A DNA stretch of 64,000 nucleotides from Nostoc sp. TCL26-01. GTDB lineage: Bacteria; Cyanobacteriota; Cyanobacteriia; Cyanobacteriales; Nostocaceae. The stretch is from the NCBI RefSeq assembly GCF_013393945.1, contig NZ_CP040297.1, positions 5,364,001 through 5,428,000 on the forward strand, read 5' to 3'. Below the pieces are notes generated by a model. It worked only from the letters and a program-made list of their open reading frames with translations, was not told the DNA's origin and did not search any database. Positions 1-8,819 of the stretch are shown here, in pieces (the first letter of the stretch is position 1; each line of letters begins with the position of its first letter). Position numbers and translations under genes: made by a program.

Positions 1-1390
1 AACCTACATCTTGATGCACAGCTTGGTAGTTCCAAGGTTCACCCGCACAGTACCCGTCAATGTTGCCGGCTTGGAGTTGGGCTACCATTTGAGTCGGGGG
101 AATGACTGTCAGATTCACATCTCTATCGGGATCGATACCACCAGCCGCTAACCAGTAACGCAAAACTAAGTTCTGCATGGATGTGGGATGAACTACACCA
201 AAGGTGAGGATTTGATCGGGTGAGTTGTTAATTGCCGCTTTCAAGTCAGCTAGGGTTCTCACACCTTGGCTATATAATCTTTTGCTAAAGGTGATGGCGT
301 TGGCGTTGCGAGAAATATTTAAGGCGTTGACAATCGGCGTTGGCTGATTACCACCAACACCCAAAGTTAAAGCTAAGGGCATTCCTGCAACCATTTGGGC
401 TGCGTCTAATCTGCCAGATACGACACCTTGAGCGATTTCTTGCCAGTTGTTTGCTCGGTTGAGGACAATATGATCTAACCCGTATTTGGCAAAGAAGCCT
501 TTTTCTTGAGCGACAATTAAAGGTGCTGCATCAGTCAGAGGCATAAAGCCTATTTCTAGGACTGTTTTTGATGTGGCTACGGCGGAGGCTTGCTGAGACT
601 GGCGTTTCTTCGCTAGTTTTTGTTGGTTGAGGAAGTAGATAATTTCATTCCGCAGATTGTAGTAACTGGGATGTTTAACGACTTCCAAACGCTGACGGGG
701 ACGGGGGATGGGGACTTCCAGAATTTGTCCAATGTGGGCTTCTGGCCCGTTGGTGAGCATGACAACGCGATCGCTCAATAATAACGCTTCATCCACGTCA
801 TGTGTCACCATCACGCAAGTGATTTGATGTTCATTGCAAATTTTCATCAATTGTTCTTGCAAACTCCCCCGTGTCAAGGCATCCAAAGCCCCAAAGGGTT
901 CATCTAACAACAATAACTTAGGACGGGTGGCTAAAGCACGAGCGATCGCCACTCGTTGTTTCATCCCCCCAGATAATTCACTGGGACGTTTGTTAGCAGC
1001 TAGGCGCAGTCCCACCATATCGATATGTTCTTCAATAATCGCTCGACGCTGACCTTTGGGTTTGCCTTGATAAACTTCATCCACAGCTAAGGCGACGTTT
1101 TCCCGGACTGTTAACCAAGGAAGCAATGAGTAGTTTTGAAAAACCACCATGCGATCTGGACTGGGTTCTCTAATTTCCCGTCCTTCTAAAGTTACACCAC
1201 CGATACTGGCTCTATCCAAACCAGCAATAATATTCAGTAAGGTAGATTTGCCACAGCCAGAGTGACCAATTAGAGAAACAAATTCCCCTTGCTTGATTTT
1301 TAATTCAATATTTTTCAGCGCAATATATCTGCCACCATTCGGTAGGTCAAATATCCGGTCAACGTGATCAACTTCAACAAATGTAGGCAT
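1..1390 (-). CDS. nrtC: Nitrate ABC transporter, ATPase/regulatory subunit NrtC (3' end beyond window)
   Basis: This is the membrane-associated ATPase of the high-affinity nitrate/nitrite ABC importer, partial because the window cuts its C-terminal part. I translated it from an ATG at 1388-1390. Residues 1-265 form an ABC ATPase with Walker A GHSGCGKST (42-50), the signature LSGGM and a Walker B LLLLDEP. About residue 285 onward is an NrtA-like domain (FMPLTDAAPLIVAQEKGFF, later CAGEPWN), the fusion that separates NrtC from the plain ATPase NrtD. In known NrtC that domain is regulatory (ammonium/nitrite inhibition of uptake). It is the fourth gene of the nirA operon. Only a heptamer-repeat spacer separates it from nrtB. 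nrtD and narB would be expected beyond the edge. Confidence 0.95.
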   Translation of the reverse strand, partial: MPTFVEVDHVDRIFDLPNGGRYIALKNIELKIKQGEFVSLIGHSGCGKSTLLNIIAGLDRASIGGVTLEGREIREPSPDRMVVFQNYSLLPWLTVRENVALAVDEVYQGKPKGQRRAIIEEHIDMVGLRLAANKRPSELSGGMKQRVAIARALATRPKLLLLDEPFGALDALTRGSLQEQLMKICNEHQITCVMVTHDVDEALLLSDRVVMLTNGPEAHIGQILEVPIPRPRQRLEVVKHPSYYNLRNEIIYFLNQQKLAKKRQSQQASAVATSKTVLEIGFMPLTDAAPLIVAQEKGFFAKYGLDHIVLNRANNWQEIAQGVVSGRLDAAQMVAGMPLALTLGVGGNQPTPIVNALNISRNANAITFSKRLYSQGVRTLADLKAAINNSPDQILTFGVVHPTSMQNLVLRYWLAAGGIDPDRDVNLTVIPPTQMVAQLQAGNIDGYCAGEPWNYQAVHQDVG

Positions 1391-1477
1391 TAGTCATTAG
1401 TCCTTAGTCAATGGTCATTAGTCAATGGTCAATGGTCAATAGTCATGTACTTTTGACTATTGATTTTGGACTTTTGA
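1391..1477. repeat. Degenerate heptanucleotide repeats between nrtB and nrtC
   Basis: Tandem heptamers of the TAGTCAT / TGGTCAA / TAGTCAA kind fill the whole nrtB-nrtC spacer. They belong to the STRR class common in Nostocales. The same units recur near 9.5, 12.7 and 15.5 kb. Confidence 0.85.
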
Positions 1478-2317
1478 CTACTTTTGTTCTGCTACAACTT
1501 TGCTGGCGACGAAGCCAACTAATCTATCTAGGAATAAGCCGACTAAGCCAACATAAATTAGGGCTAAGATGATTTCGCTTAAGTTGGTTTCTGTTGTGGT
1601 GTTGTAGGCATCCCAAATAAATGAGCCAATCCCTACGCCACCGACTAACATTTCGGCGGCAACAATTGCTAACCAAGATAAACCGATGCCGATTCTTAAG
1701 CCTGTAAATATGTAAGGAACGGTGGCTGGGAAGACAATTTTAAAGAAGTATTTTGGCCCTTTGAGACGTAAAACTTTAGCTACGTTGATGTAGTCTTGGG
1801 GAATTTGTTGTACACCGACTGTGGTGTTAATTAAAATTGGCCAAATTGATGTGATGAAGATGACGAAAATTGCTGAAGGATTTGCTTGTTGAAATGCTGC
1901 CAAGGAAATTGGTAGCCATGCTAGGGGTGGTACAGTGCGTAATACTTGAAAGATGGGATCTACTGCGTTGTAGACTAATTGGTTAACTCCGATTAAAATG
2001 CCTAAGACAATGCCGGCGATCGCTGCCAATGAAAAACCTAAACCAACTCGTCCTAAACTGCTGAGTAGCTGCCACCCTAAGCCTTTATCACTTTCGCCAT
2101 TATCAAAAAATGGTTGGATAATAAAGGGGTCCCAAGTTTCGGAAATGGTTTCTATGGGGCCGGGTAATTTAAAGCCGGGGTTTAAGCACAGGAGTTGCCA
2201 AATTACTAGGAAAATTGCTAGGGCTACTAGTGGTGGAATGATTTTCTTGAAGATTAATTTATTGAGTTTATTGCGAGAATTTTTTCTCAAGGTGCGACTT
2301 CCTAGTATTGCTGCCAT
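1478..2317 (-). CDS. nrtB: Nitrate ABC transporter permease NrtB
   Basis: Inner-membrane permease of the NrtABCD nitrate/nitrite importer, of the binding-protein-dependent transport (BPD_transp_1) fold. The 279 residues match the family's usual size. Several hydrophobic segments are visible, the first at about residues 28-46 (PPLVALAIFLVIWQLL), and the central EAA-loop-like stretch INVAKVLRLKGPKYFFKIVFP lies before the last helices. The ATG at 2315-2317 gives a normal positively charged N-terminus. It follows nrtA with about 130 bp between and precedes nrtC, so it is the third gene of the nirA operon. Confidence 0.95.
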   Translation of the reverse strand: MAAILGSRTLRKNSRNKLNKLIFKKIIPPLVALAIFLVIWQLLCLNPGFKLPGPIETISETWDPFIIQPFFDNGESDKGLGWQLLSSLGRVGLGFSLAAIAGIVLGILIGVNQLVYNAVDPIFQVLRTVPPLAWLPISLAAFQQANPSAIFVIFITSIWPILINTTVGVQQIPQDYINVAKVLRLKGPKYFFKIVFPATVPYIFTGLRIGIGLSWLAIVAAEMLVGGVGIGSFIWDAYNTTTETNLSEIILALIYVGLVGLFLDRLVGFVASKVVAEQK

Positions 2318-2449
2318 TGTTTATTTTAGTTAGAGATTTTTTTAAACGCAGAGGGAGGAGGAGGTAAGCGCGGAGGTACGCAGAGTAATTTACAAGATGT
2401 TTGAATTTATCGGCGTACGTCGGCGGTTTGTTTTGCGAGGAAATTGTGT

Positions 2450-3769
2450 TTAAGCTTTCTTGATTTTTAAACTTTGTAAATATGCTTCTGGTTTTTCTGG
2501 GTCGAATTTTACGCCATCAAAGAAGGTTTCAATACCGCGAGAGGTGCTGGTAGGAATTTCGGCATCAGCGACGTTAATTGCTTTAGCTGCTTTTTTCCAC
2601 AAGTCTTCTTTATTTACTTGGTTGACAATATCTACAATTTTCGTATCTGCTGGTAAATAGCCCCAGCGAATTTCTTCAGTTAAAAACCAAGTATCATGGC
2701 TCTTGTAGGGGTAAGAAGCGTTATCTGCCCAGAATTTCATTTTGTGGGCAAAGTTTTTCTCTGTGCGACCATCACCGTAGTCAATGTTGCCTTTTGCTCT
2801 CTCCACAATATCTGCCGCAGCTACGTTAAAGTATTTGCGATCTGAGCAGATTTTACACATTTCTTCTTTATTTTCTGCTTTGTCGCACCATTGTTGAGCT
2901 TCTAGAATTGCCATTAAGATTGCTTGTGCGGCATTGGGATTTTGATCAACCCAATCTTTTCGCATGGTAAAGGCTTTTTCTGGGTGATCTTTCCACAATT
3001 CACCTGTTACTAGGGCAGAATAACCTAATTTTTGACTAACTAATTGAGCGTTCCAAGGTTCTCCGACACAGAAGGCATCGACTGTACCAACTTTCATATT
3101 TGCAACCATTTGTGGTGGTGGTACGGGTTCTAAAACCACGTCTTGATCTGGGTTGATTCCACCAGCCGCTAGCCAATAGCGCATCCACAAATCATGTGTG
3201 CCACCGGGAAAAGTGATCCCCATTTTCACAGATTTTTTATCGGCTTTGGCTTTTGCTGCTACTTCCTTGAGTCCTTTGCTTTCTAAATTAACTTTTAGGT
3301 CTTTAAATTTATTAGCAACAGAGATGGCTTGACCGTTGGTATTTAACCGCGCCAAAATATACATTGGCACTTTGTCTTTGATGGTCAATAGGTAAGGCAT
3401 GGGGCTGAGGATATGTGCGCCATCAATACCGTCGCCAGAGGAGCCGATTTTTAAGTTATCGCGGGTGACAGGCCAAGATTTTTGTTTGATGACTTCCACA
3501 TCAGTCATGCCGTATTTGGCAAAGAAGCCTTTTTCTTTGGCAATGATTAAAGGTGCTGCATCAGTCAGAGGAATAAACCCTAACTTGGCTTTGGTGGTTT
3601 CTACTTTGGGTGCGTTAGCGCTGGAAACATTTGCGGCTGGGGCTGCGGAGGGTGTTTGCTCACCTGTGGCTGATGGAGAATTATTAGAGGTGCAGCCATG
3701 AGCGACGATGGAAGCTGCTGCTGCAACGCTTGTGGTAAGGATAAATTTGCGTCTGGAAATGTTTGTCAT
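2450..3769 (-). CDS. nrtA: Nitrate-binding lipoprotein NrtA
   Basis: Substrate-binding subunit of the nitrate/nitrite importer, anchored outside the plasma membrane. The N-terminus carries a twin-arginine-like SRRKFIL (R6, R7) and a lipobox ending at C26 (IVAHGC), followed by a Ser/Ala/Pro-rich linker to about residue 55. The mature domain starts KLGFIPLTDAAPLIIAKEKG and contains CVGEPWNAQLV, both typical of NrtA and shared with the C-terminal domain of NrtC. Its 439 residues match NrtA. It sits between nirA and nrtB. The 120-bp gap to nirA holds a palindromic repeat rather than a promoter that I can recognise. Confidence 0.95.
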   Translation of the reverse strand: MTNISRRKFILTTSVAAAASIVAHGCTSNNSPSATGEQTPSAAPAANVSSANAPKVETTKAKLGFIPLTDAAPLIIAKEKGFFAKYGMTDVEVIKQKSWPVTRDNLKIGSSGDGIDGAHILSPMPYLLTIKDKVPMYILARLNTNGQAISVANKFKDLKVNLESKGLKEVAAKAKADKKSVKMGITFPGGTHDLWMRYWLAAGGINPDQDVVLEPVPPPQMVANMKVGTVDAFCVGEPWNAQLVSQKLGYSALVTGELWKDHPEKAFTMRKDWVDQNPNAAQAILMAILEAQQWCDKAENKEEMCKICSDRKYFNVAAADIVERAKGNIDYGDGRTEKNFAHKMKFWADNASYPYKSHDTWFLTEEIRWGYLPADTKIVDIVNQVNKEDLWKKAAKAINVADAEIPTSTSRGIETFFDGVKFDPEKPEAYLQSLKIKKA

Positions 3770-3800
3770 TTTTTCTTGGTATAGTTGTTAATTCGTCGTG

Positions 3801-3830
3801 GTAGAGACGTTGCACTGCAACGTCTGTACA
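3801..3830. repeat. Palindromic repeat (GTAGAGACGTTGCA family) inside the nir operon
   Basis: A near-perfect inverted repeat, GTAGAGACGTTGCA followed by TGCAACGTCTGTAC. A second weaker copy follows at about 3846-3874. The same palindrome occurs at 45846, 46707, 59265 and, degenerate, at 63290. It could fold into a hairpin in the nirA-nrtA mRNA. Confidence 0.85.
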
Positions 3831-3889
3831 TTTGTTCGGTTAGATGTAGGTTGCACTGCAACTTCTGTACATTTTTTAAACGTCTCTAT

Positions 3890-5539
3890 TTATCCCTGGC
3901 TAGTAACCAAAGCCTCGTGTCTGGGTTTTGCGCCAAAATGCTCTATGAGTAAATCGCGCAATACTGGTTGCAAGTCTTCGCAGGGAATGCCTTTTTGTAT
4001 GCACTCACCTAAATGGGCATCTTTGCCGACTTTACCGCCCATATATATGTCAACACCTTCTACGGCTTTGCCATTTTTACGTGCTTTTGTTCCCATTAAA
4101 CCGATGTCTGCAACTTGGGGTTGTCCGCAGGAGTTGGGACAACCTGTCCAATGAATGCGGACTGGACGAGTGAAGGTTAATCCTGATTCCAAGTCTTTGA
4201 TCATTTCGGTGGCGCGGTTTTTGGTTTCGATGAGGGCAAAGTTGCAAAATTGTGCGCCTGTGCAGGAAACTAGCGATCGCGTCAATACTCCAGGATCAAT
4301 GGAAAACCTCTCTATTAAAGGATCTGTCAAAAATGTATTCAATCGTGAGTCGGGAATGTTGGAAATAATTACGTTCTGTTCAACTGTCAGTCGTAGTTCT
4401 CCACTACCGTAAACATCAGCTAACCGCGCCAACTCAAACATATCTTCGGCATACATCCGTCCTACGGGAATGTGTAAGCCTACATAGTTTAACCCTGGTT
4501 GCTTCTGTTGATAAATGCCGATATGGTCACGTTTTTCCCAATCAATTTCGTCTTTGGGTGCTGCGGGTAGTAAGGATTTACCTAAACGCTGTTCCACTTC
4601 TGAACGAAATTTGTCTATACCCCATTCATCAATTAGCCACATTAAACGAGACTTGAGGCGATTCGCCCTCAGTCCGTTGTCCCGATAGACTTCTAAAATA
4701 GCTCTACATACCGCTAACACTTCTTCCGGTGTTACCCAAGCATTTAAAGGAATCGCTGCTTCACAACGTTTGGCAGAAAAGAAGCCACCGACGAGGATGT
4801 TAAAGCCGAATATTGGGGATTGGGTATTAGAGGAAAAATCCTGCCCAGTCCCCAGTCCCCATTGCCCCTTATCCCCAGAGGGGGCCCCGAGTTCCCCAGT
4901 CCCTTCTTTAAATGCCGGTACAAAGGCTAAATCATTGATTTCCGCATGGACAGAATTGTCTCTTCCACCTGTGATGGCTATATTAAATTTCCGTGGTAAG
5001 TTGCTAAACTCTGAGTTGCCTTCTCCTTTGTTGGTGAACATATCTTGAATTTGTTGTACTAACTCCCGCGTGTCATACAACTCATCTGCATCTAACCCGG
5101 CTATGGGATCGCCTGTGATGTTGCGGATGTTGTCCATTCCTGATTGAATGCTGGTTAAACCTACGGCATGAAATTTATTGAAGATGTCTGGTAAGTCTTC
5201 AATTCTAATTCCCCGGAGTTGAATATTCTGTCTGGTGGTAATATCCGCGTTGCCGTCATCTCCGTAACGCTGCACTACTTCAGCTAAAACCCGCATCTGA
5301 TCACTGGTGAGAATACCATTGGGTATCCGCATCCGCATCATAAATTTGCCTGGAGTGACTGGACGAAAGAATACACCCACCCACTTGAGTCGATGATCCC
5401 GATCTGTTTCATCCATTGCTTCCCAACCCAGAGCGGCAATTTCCTGTATCTCTTGTTTGATAGCTAGTCCGTCTTTTTCAGCTTTGAATTTCTCGAATTT
5501 ATTGAGACTGGTTTTGGTGGTAGTTGCTATATCTGTCAT
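3890..5539 (-). CDS. nirA: Ferredoxin-nitrite reductase NirA, with a repeat-derived in-frame insertion
   Basis: Reduces nitrite to ammonium in six electrons from ferredoxin, using siroheme and a 4Fe-4S cluster. Cluster ligands are visible as C426/C432 (SCTGAQFC) and C467/C471 (GCPNSC). The siroheme-region TRQNIQLRG lies near residue 102. First gene of the nirA operon. Residues of about 212-242 (from KEGTGELGAP to NTQSP) are Gly/Ser-rich and do not look like NirA. They come from GC-rich DNA at 4814-4906 with repeated CCCAGTCC units like those between other genes here. FVPAFK before it and IFGFNILVGG after it read as one continuous NirA segment, so this is probably a tolerated in-frame repeat insertion. 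Expression probably depends on NtcA through the box at 5848-5861. Confidence 0.96.
   Translation of the reverse strand: MTDIATTTKTSLNKFEKFKAEKDGLAIKQEIQEIAALGWEAMDETDRDHRLKWVGVFFRPVTPGKFMMRMRIPNGILTSDQMRVLAEVVQRYGDDGNADITTRQNIQLRGIRIEDLPDIFNKFHAVGLTSIQSGMDNIRNITGDPIAGLDADELYDTRELVQQIQDMFTNKGEGNSEFSNLPRKFNIAITGGRDNSVHAEINDLAFVPAFKEGTGELGAPSGDKGQWGLGTGQDFSSNTQSPIFGFNILVGGFFSAKRCEAAIPLNAWVTPEEVLAVCRAILEVYRDNGLRANRLKSRLMWLIDEWGIDKFRSEVEQRLGKSLLPAAPKDEIDWEKRDHIGIYQQKQPGLNYVGLHIPVGRMYAEDMFELARLADVYGSGELRLTVEQNVIISNIPDSRLNTFLTDPLIERFSIDPGVLTRSLVSCTGAQFCNFALIETKNRATEMIKDLESGLTFTRPVRIHWTGCPNSCGQPQVADIGLMGTKARKNGKAVEGVDIYMGGKVGKDAHLGECIQKGIPCEDLQPVLRDLLIEHFGAKPRHEALVTSQG
4814..4906 (-). repeat. Repeat-derived insert within nirA
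   Basis: On the minus strand this stretch carries GGGGACTGGGGACTGGG-type units. It encodes about 31 Gly/Thr/Ser-rich residues in frame between two segments that look conserved in NirA. Similar G-rich units occur in the non-coding DNA at 6421-6480. Confidence 0.6.
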
Positions 5540-5819
5540 GAACTAACTCTCATCAATGATTAATGAAGTAAAGCTTAAAAATTCCTGGTGTTCAGCATTC
5601 GTGGTTAATAGCGGGATGCAAAAATGAAGTATTTATTTATTTCTGATTACTGGTACTCAAGAGGGTTTTAGAGTAATGAGGGTGATAATAATTGCCACAC
5701 CTGAATTCAAAATCGGAATTTTGTAGGAATTTTGAATTTTTCCTCAACCTGTGCTTTTTACTTGCAAGATTTGTCAAGTGATTTTTGTGAATGTTTATGT
5801 AACGATTTCGATAGTTCTA

Positions 5820-5861
5820 AGGTTATGTTGAGTTTTTCTGTAAAATAGTATAACCAGTTAC
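5820..5861 (-). promoter_or_regulatory. NtcA-activated promoter of the nirA operon
   Basis: On the minus strand the NtcA consensus GTA-N8-TAC is present as GTAACTGGTTATAC (5861 to 5848). Exactly 22 bases further is TAACCT (5825 to 5820), which fits the -10 form TAN3T. This is the class-II NtcA layout known for nitrogen-control promoters. Transcription should start near 5813, giving a nirA leader of about 270 nt. The rest of 5540-6009 shows no gene. Confidence 0.85.
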
Positions 5862-6009
5862 AAAATATTGGTATTAATGCGTAAATTGAATAAGTAAAGT
5901 GCGTTTTCTGCATTACACCATGTCAATGAGTAGTGGAAAACTCTGATAAGATTGCGTTAGCCTTTGCTAGATCAGCATCAGTGAAAAATTACACATCACT
6001 TCAGCAACT

Positions 6010-6420
6010 ATGAAACGTCGAGATTTTGTGAATTGGGTGGGTTTGGGTTGGATAGCTAGTAGTCTACCTGTAGCGATCGCTGCTTGTTCTCCCCAAAAAA
6101 CAACATCTCAAGACTGGCAATCAGTCGGTAATGTCGCCGAATTGGATAAAAATGGGCAATTATTAGCTGAAAACTCACCCGTCGGTGCAGTTTTAGTGGT
6201 GGGAACATCCAAAGCGGCAAATTTAGTAGCGGTAAACCCTACCTGCACTCACAAAGGCTGTACAGTAGCCTGGAAGCCCCAAGCCCAAAAATTCGTCTGT
6301 CCCTGTCATGGTGCAGAGTATGGAATTGATGGTAAAGTCCAGAAAGACCCAGCCACCAAACCACTGACAAATTATGCTGTCAAGATTGAAGGTAGTTCAG
6401 TCTTAGTCAAGCAAGTATAG
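6010..6420 (+). CDS. Rieske 2Fe-2S protein, Tat-type signal
   Basis: Small soluble-domain Rieske protein of 136 residues. Cluster ligands are C79 and H81 (CTHKGC) and C97 and H100 (CPCHG). C84 and C99 are placed for the usual disulfide. The N-terminus has a twin-arginine motif (KRRDF, R3-R4) and a hydrophobic stretch ending AIAAC (C26), so it may be a Tat-exported lipoprotein outside the plasma membrane. It lacks the extra length of PetC of the cytochrome b6f complex. It is divergent from nirA, and the redox partner cannot be told from the sequence. The ATG at 6010 is the natural start. Confidence 0.85.
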   Translation: MKRRDFVNWVGLGWIASSLPVAIAACSPQKTTSQDWQSVGNVAELDKNGQLLAENSPVGAVLVVGTSKAANLVAVNPTCTHKGCTVAWKPQAQKFVCPCHGAEYGIDGKVQKDPATKPLTNYAVKIEGSSVLVKQV

Positions 6421-6590
6421 GATTGGGATTGGGGATTGGGGATTGGGGAGATGGGGAGCAGGGGAGCAGGGGAGCAGGGGAGAATAACCACTACTGACTA
6501 CTCATAACTCAGCACTCAGTACTCTTCACTCAGCACTCTTTACTCAGCACTCAGCACTGATCACGTAATACTGACAACTGCATAAAAAAT
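6421..6590. repeat. G-rich and CTCAGCACT-type short repeats
   Basis: Tandem GATTGGG / GGGGAGCA units are followed by ACTCAGCACTC units, filling the space between the Rieske gene and the HEAT-repeat gene. The G-rich part resembles the insert found inside nirA. Confidence 0.8.
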
Positions 6591-6593
6591 ATT

Positions 6594-7811
6594 GTGAATA
6601 ATATCAGAGAAATTTTTAGACAAGCACAAACGGCACATGATGCAGCTAATTGGTCATTCTTGGTGCAATGTCTGCAACAATTAATTTTGTTAGAGAATAA
6701 TCCAGAAATCTTTACTTCAGAGCATCTGCTGGAATTAGCACTCGCAGTTTTAGAGATGGGGGATTTTCAGCAGCGTTGGGATGTGGCTAAGGTGTTAAGC
6801 CACTTGGGGACTATTGCTATTAACCCATTAATTGACATTTTAGAAGATGAAGATGCAGAAGATGAGTTGCATTGGTTTGCTGCTCGAATTTTAGGTGAGA
6901 TGCAACATCCAGATGCCATCATGCCTTTAGTAGAATTACTGACAAGCAAAGAAAATGAAGACATCAAAACCATTGCCGCCAACGCTTTGGGGCAAATTGG
7001 TACTGCGGCTATTCCGGTGATGTCGGAATTGATCAAACAAGAAGATACGAGACTTTTGGCAGTGCGATCGCTTGCCTACATTCGGCATACAGAAACTATC
7101 CTACCTCTGTTGAGTATAGTACAAGATAGCCAAGCCACAATCCGGGCTGTAGCCTTAGAAGCCCTCAGCAGCTTTCATGACGAACGTGTACCACCAGTAC
7201 TCTTAAACGCTCTCGATGATTTATCTCCCACTATTAGACGTACCGCCATCCAAGGGTTAAGTTTTCGCCCTGACTTGTGTACTGAATTAGATTTAGTTGC
7301 TAAACTACAACCCAAGCTTTACGACTTTAACATTGAAGTTTGCTGTGCAGCTGCCACTGCTCTGGCACGGATGGGTGGTGATGATGCGGCTCAACACCTA
7401 TTCACAGTGCTAATATCACCACATACACCCATTACCTTACAACTCGAAATTATTCGCGCCTTAGTTTGGCTAGAATCATCAACTGGGTTGGAATTGTTGC
7501 AACAAGCTTTGTATAACCTTGCTTCTAAAACACTCTGGCAAGAAATTGTCACAGTTTTGGGACGAGTGCAAAAGCCTGAGTTAACAACATCTGCGACAAC
7601 AATTTTGATGGAGATGCTGAAATTATCACATCCAGGGATAAAAATCAATAGTATTAGAAGTGCGATCGCTTTATCGTTGGGTCAGTTAGGTAGTCCCCAA
7701 TCCAGGAATATTTTAACAGTGTTGTCAGGAGATAGCGATGAGTTTGTCAGACTCCATGCGATCGCTGCACTTCAGAAACTAGCTCCTTCACTAGGCCATA
7801 TATCTATCTAA
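6594..7811 (+). CDS. HEAT-repeat protein next to the nitrate genes
   Basis: A 405-residue protein made almost wholly of helical HEAT/PBS-lyase-type repeats from about residue 60 on (for example AKVLSHLGTIAINPLIDIL, ARILGEMQHPDAIMPLVELL, ANALGQIGTAAIPVMSEL). The start is a GTG at 6594 with no strong ribosome site. Such repeats bind other proteins and are not catalytic. From memory, Anabaena has a HEAT-repeat protein (NirB) beside nirA that supports nitrite reductase maturation. The location here fits that role, but the identity rests on context only, so no symbol is given. The 3' end is followed by a palindromic repeat. Confidence 0.8.
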   Translation: MNNIREIFRQAQTAHDAANWSFLVQCLQQLILLENNPEIFTSEHLLELALAVLEMGDFQQRWDVAKVLSHLGTIAINPLIDILEDEDAEDELHWFAARILGEMQHPDAIMPLVELLTSKENEDIKTIAANALGQIGTAAIPVMSELIKQEDTRLLAVRSLAYIRHTETILPLLSIVQDSQATIRAVALEALSSFHDERVPPVLLNALDDLSPTIRRTAIQGLSFRPDLCTELDLVAKLQPKLYDFNIEVCCAAATALARMGGDDAAQHLFTVLISPHTPITLQLEIIRALVWLESSTGLELLQQALYNLASKTLWQEIVTVLGRVQKPELTTSATTILMEMLKLSHPGIKINSIRSAIALSLGQLGSPQSRNILTVLSGDSDEFVRLHAIAALQKLAPSLGHISI

Positions 7812-7820
7812 ATCATCCTT

Positions 7821-7882
7821 CTCTTTGTGTCTCTGTGGTAAAAAATCATTTATCTAACCAGAAAGGCACAGAGGCACAGAGG
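7821..7882. repeat. Palindromic repeat, copy 1 (GTCTCTGTGGTAAAAAAT family)
   Basis: The left arm TTTGTGTCTCTGTGGT pairs imperfectly with the right arm ACCAGAAAGGCACAGAGG across an A/T-rich centre. A clearly related copy lies at 32656-32720. Confidence 0.75.
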
Positions 7883-7885
7883 AAT

Positions 7886-8731
7886 TTAAGACTTCACAGC
7901 CCTATTATGAGAATGACGGAAACGAGAGAAGATTCCTAAACCAGCAAAACCTATCAAGCATCCCAAGGTCATTGTCGGTTCGGGAACTGGTTGGAGGAAT
8001 GTGGAGTTTGTGATAGAAACAGTTTTTTCGGATTCCAGAGCAAAATCCCACTGAAAAGCGTAACTGCTCTCACCAGTGACTGTGGAAAAATTTGTCAATG
8101 TAGTGGGAAGATTGTCTGTTAGAGCATTCAAAATATCAGGAAAAGCAGCTACTTGGTAGTGACTGGCTGTAGGTGCAATTACTTGTGTTGCTAGGGTGAA
8201 ATCATCAAACTGTTTAGCTATACCATTATTAATGTTTGTTGTGTCATCCCCACCATTATCGGTCAGATCAAAATCGGTATATTTAAACAAATGAAAATCT
8301 AAATTATCAGAGCCAGTATTTTTAACTTGGATATTCTCAAATAAGCTAGCAGTTCGACTACCTGATGTACCACCATCTAACTTAAAATTAAGAGCAATTT
8401 CAAAGCCATTTCCCCCATAGGTAGCAGTCAGCTGATTGCTCGCAGCGTGATTTTGAGTAAGTCCAATTAAATTCAGACTATTGATAGCACTTTCTCCATT
8501 TGTAGAACCAATCCGATACCAGTATTGATTCTGAAATAAATGATTTGTATTATCAACTGTCCAAAAAATTAAACCACTATTGCCAGGATTACTTGCGTCT
8601 CCAGCTTCAAAAGCAGCAGTTGAATTATCATCATTGAGAGCTAACACAGCAGCTTGAGCAGACTGTTGTATAGTTCCCACAGTAAAAATAGCAGTAGCAG
8701 TTGTTAAAAATAGAAATTGTTTTTTCAACAT
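7886..8731 (-). CDS. PEP-CTERM sorting-domain exported protein
   Basis: A 281-residue protein with a Sec signal peptide (residues 1-27, ending AQAAV) and a C-terminal PEP-CTERM sorting signal: PVPEP, a hydrophobic helix (LGCLIGFAGLGIF) and a basic tail (RFRHSHNR). The middle is polar, rich in Asn/Thr/Asp, and predicted beta-rich, and I recognise no enzyme family in it. Exosortase would recognise the C-terminus, and the cyanoexosortase gene is at 56905. The ATG is at 8729-8731. The function of the mature protein is unknown. Confidence 0.85.
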   Translation of the reverse strand: MLKKQFLFLTTATAIFTVGTIQQSAQAAVLALNDDNSTAAFEAGDASNPGNSGLIFWTVDNTNHLFQNQYWYRIGSTNGESAINSLNLIGLTQNHAASNQLTATYGGNGFEIALNFKLDGGTSGSRTASLFENIQVKNTGSDNLDFHLFKYTDFDLTDNGGDDTTNINNGIAKQFDDFTLATQVIAPTASHYQVAAFPDILNALTDNLPTTLTNFSTVTGESSYAFQWDFALESEKTVSITNSTFLQPVPEPTMTLGCLIGFAGLGIFSRFRHSHNRAVKS

Positions 8732-8759
8732 ATACTAAATGGGGATTGGGGATTGGGTG

Positions 8760-8802
8760 ATAGATGTAGGTTGGGTGGAGTGAAGCGTAACCCAACATTG
8801 AT
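8760..8802. repeat. TGTAGGTTGGGT...AACCCAACA interspersed repeat
   Basis: Short inverted repeat, GTAGGTTGGGT then AACCCAACATTG. Related units lie at 11640-11670, 19075-19176, 43254-43320 and 55598-55690. Confidence 0.7.
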
Positions 8803-8819
8803 CAAGGTCTTGGTATGAG

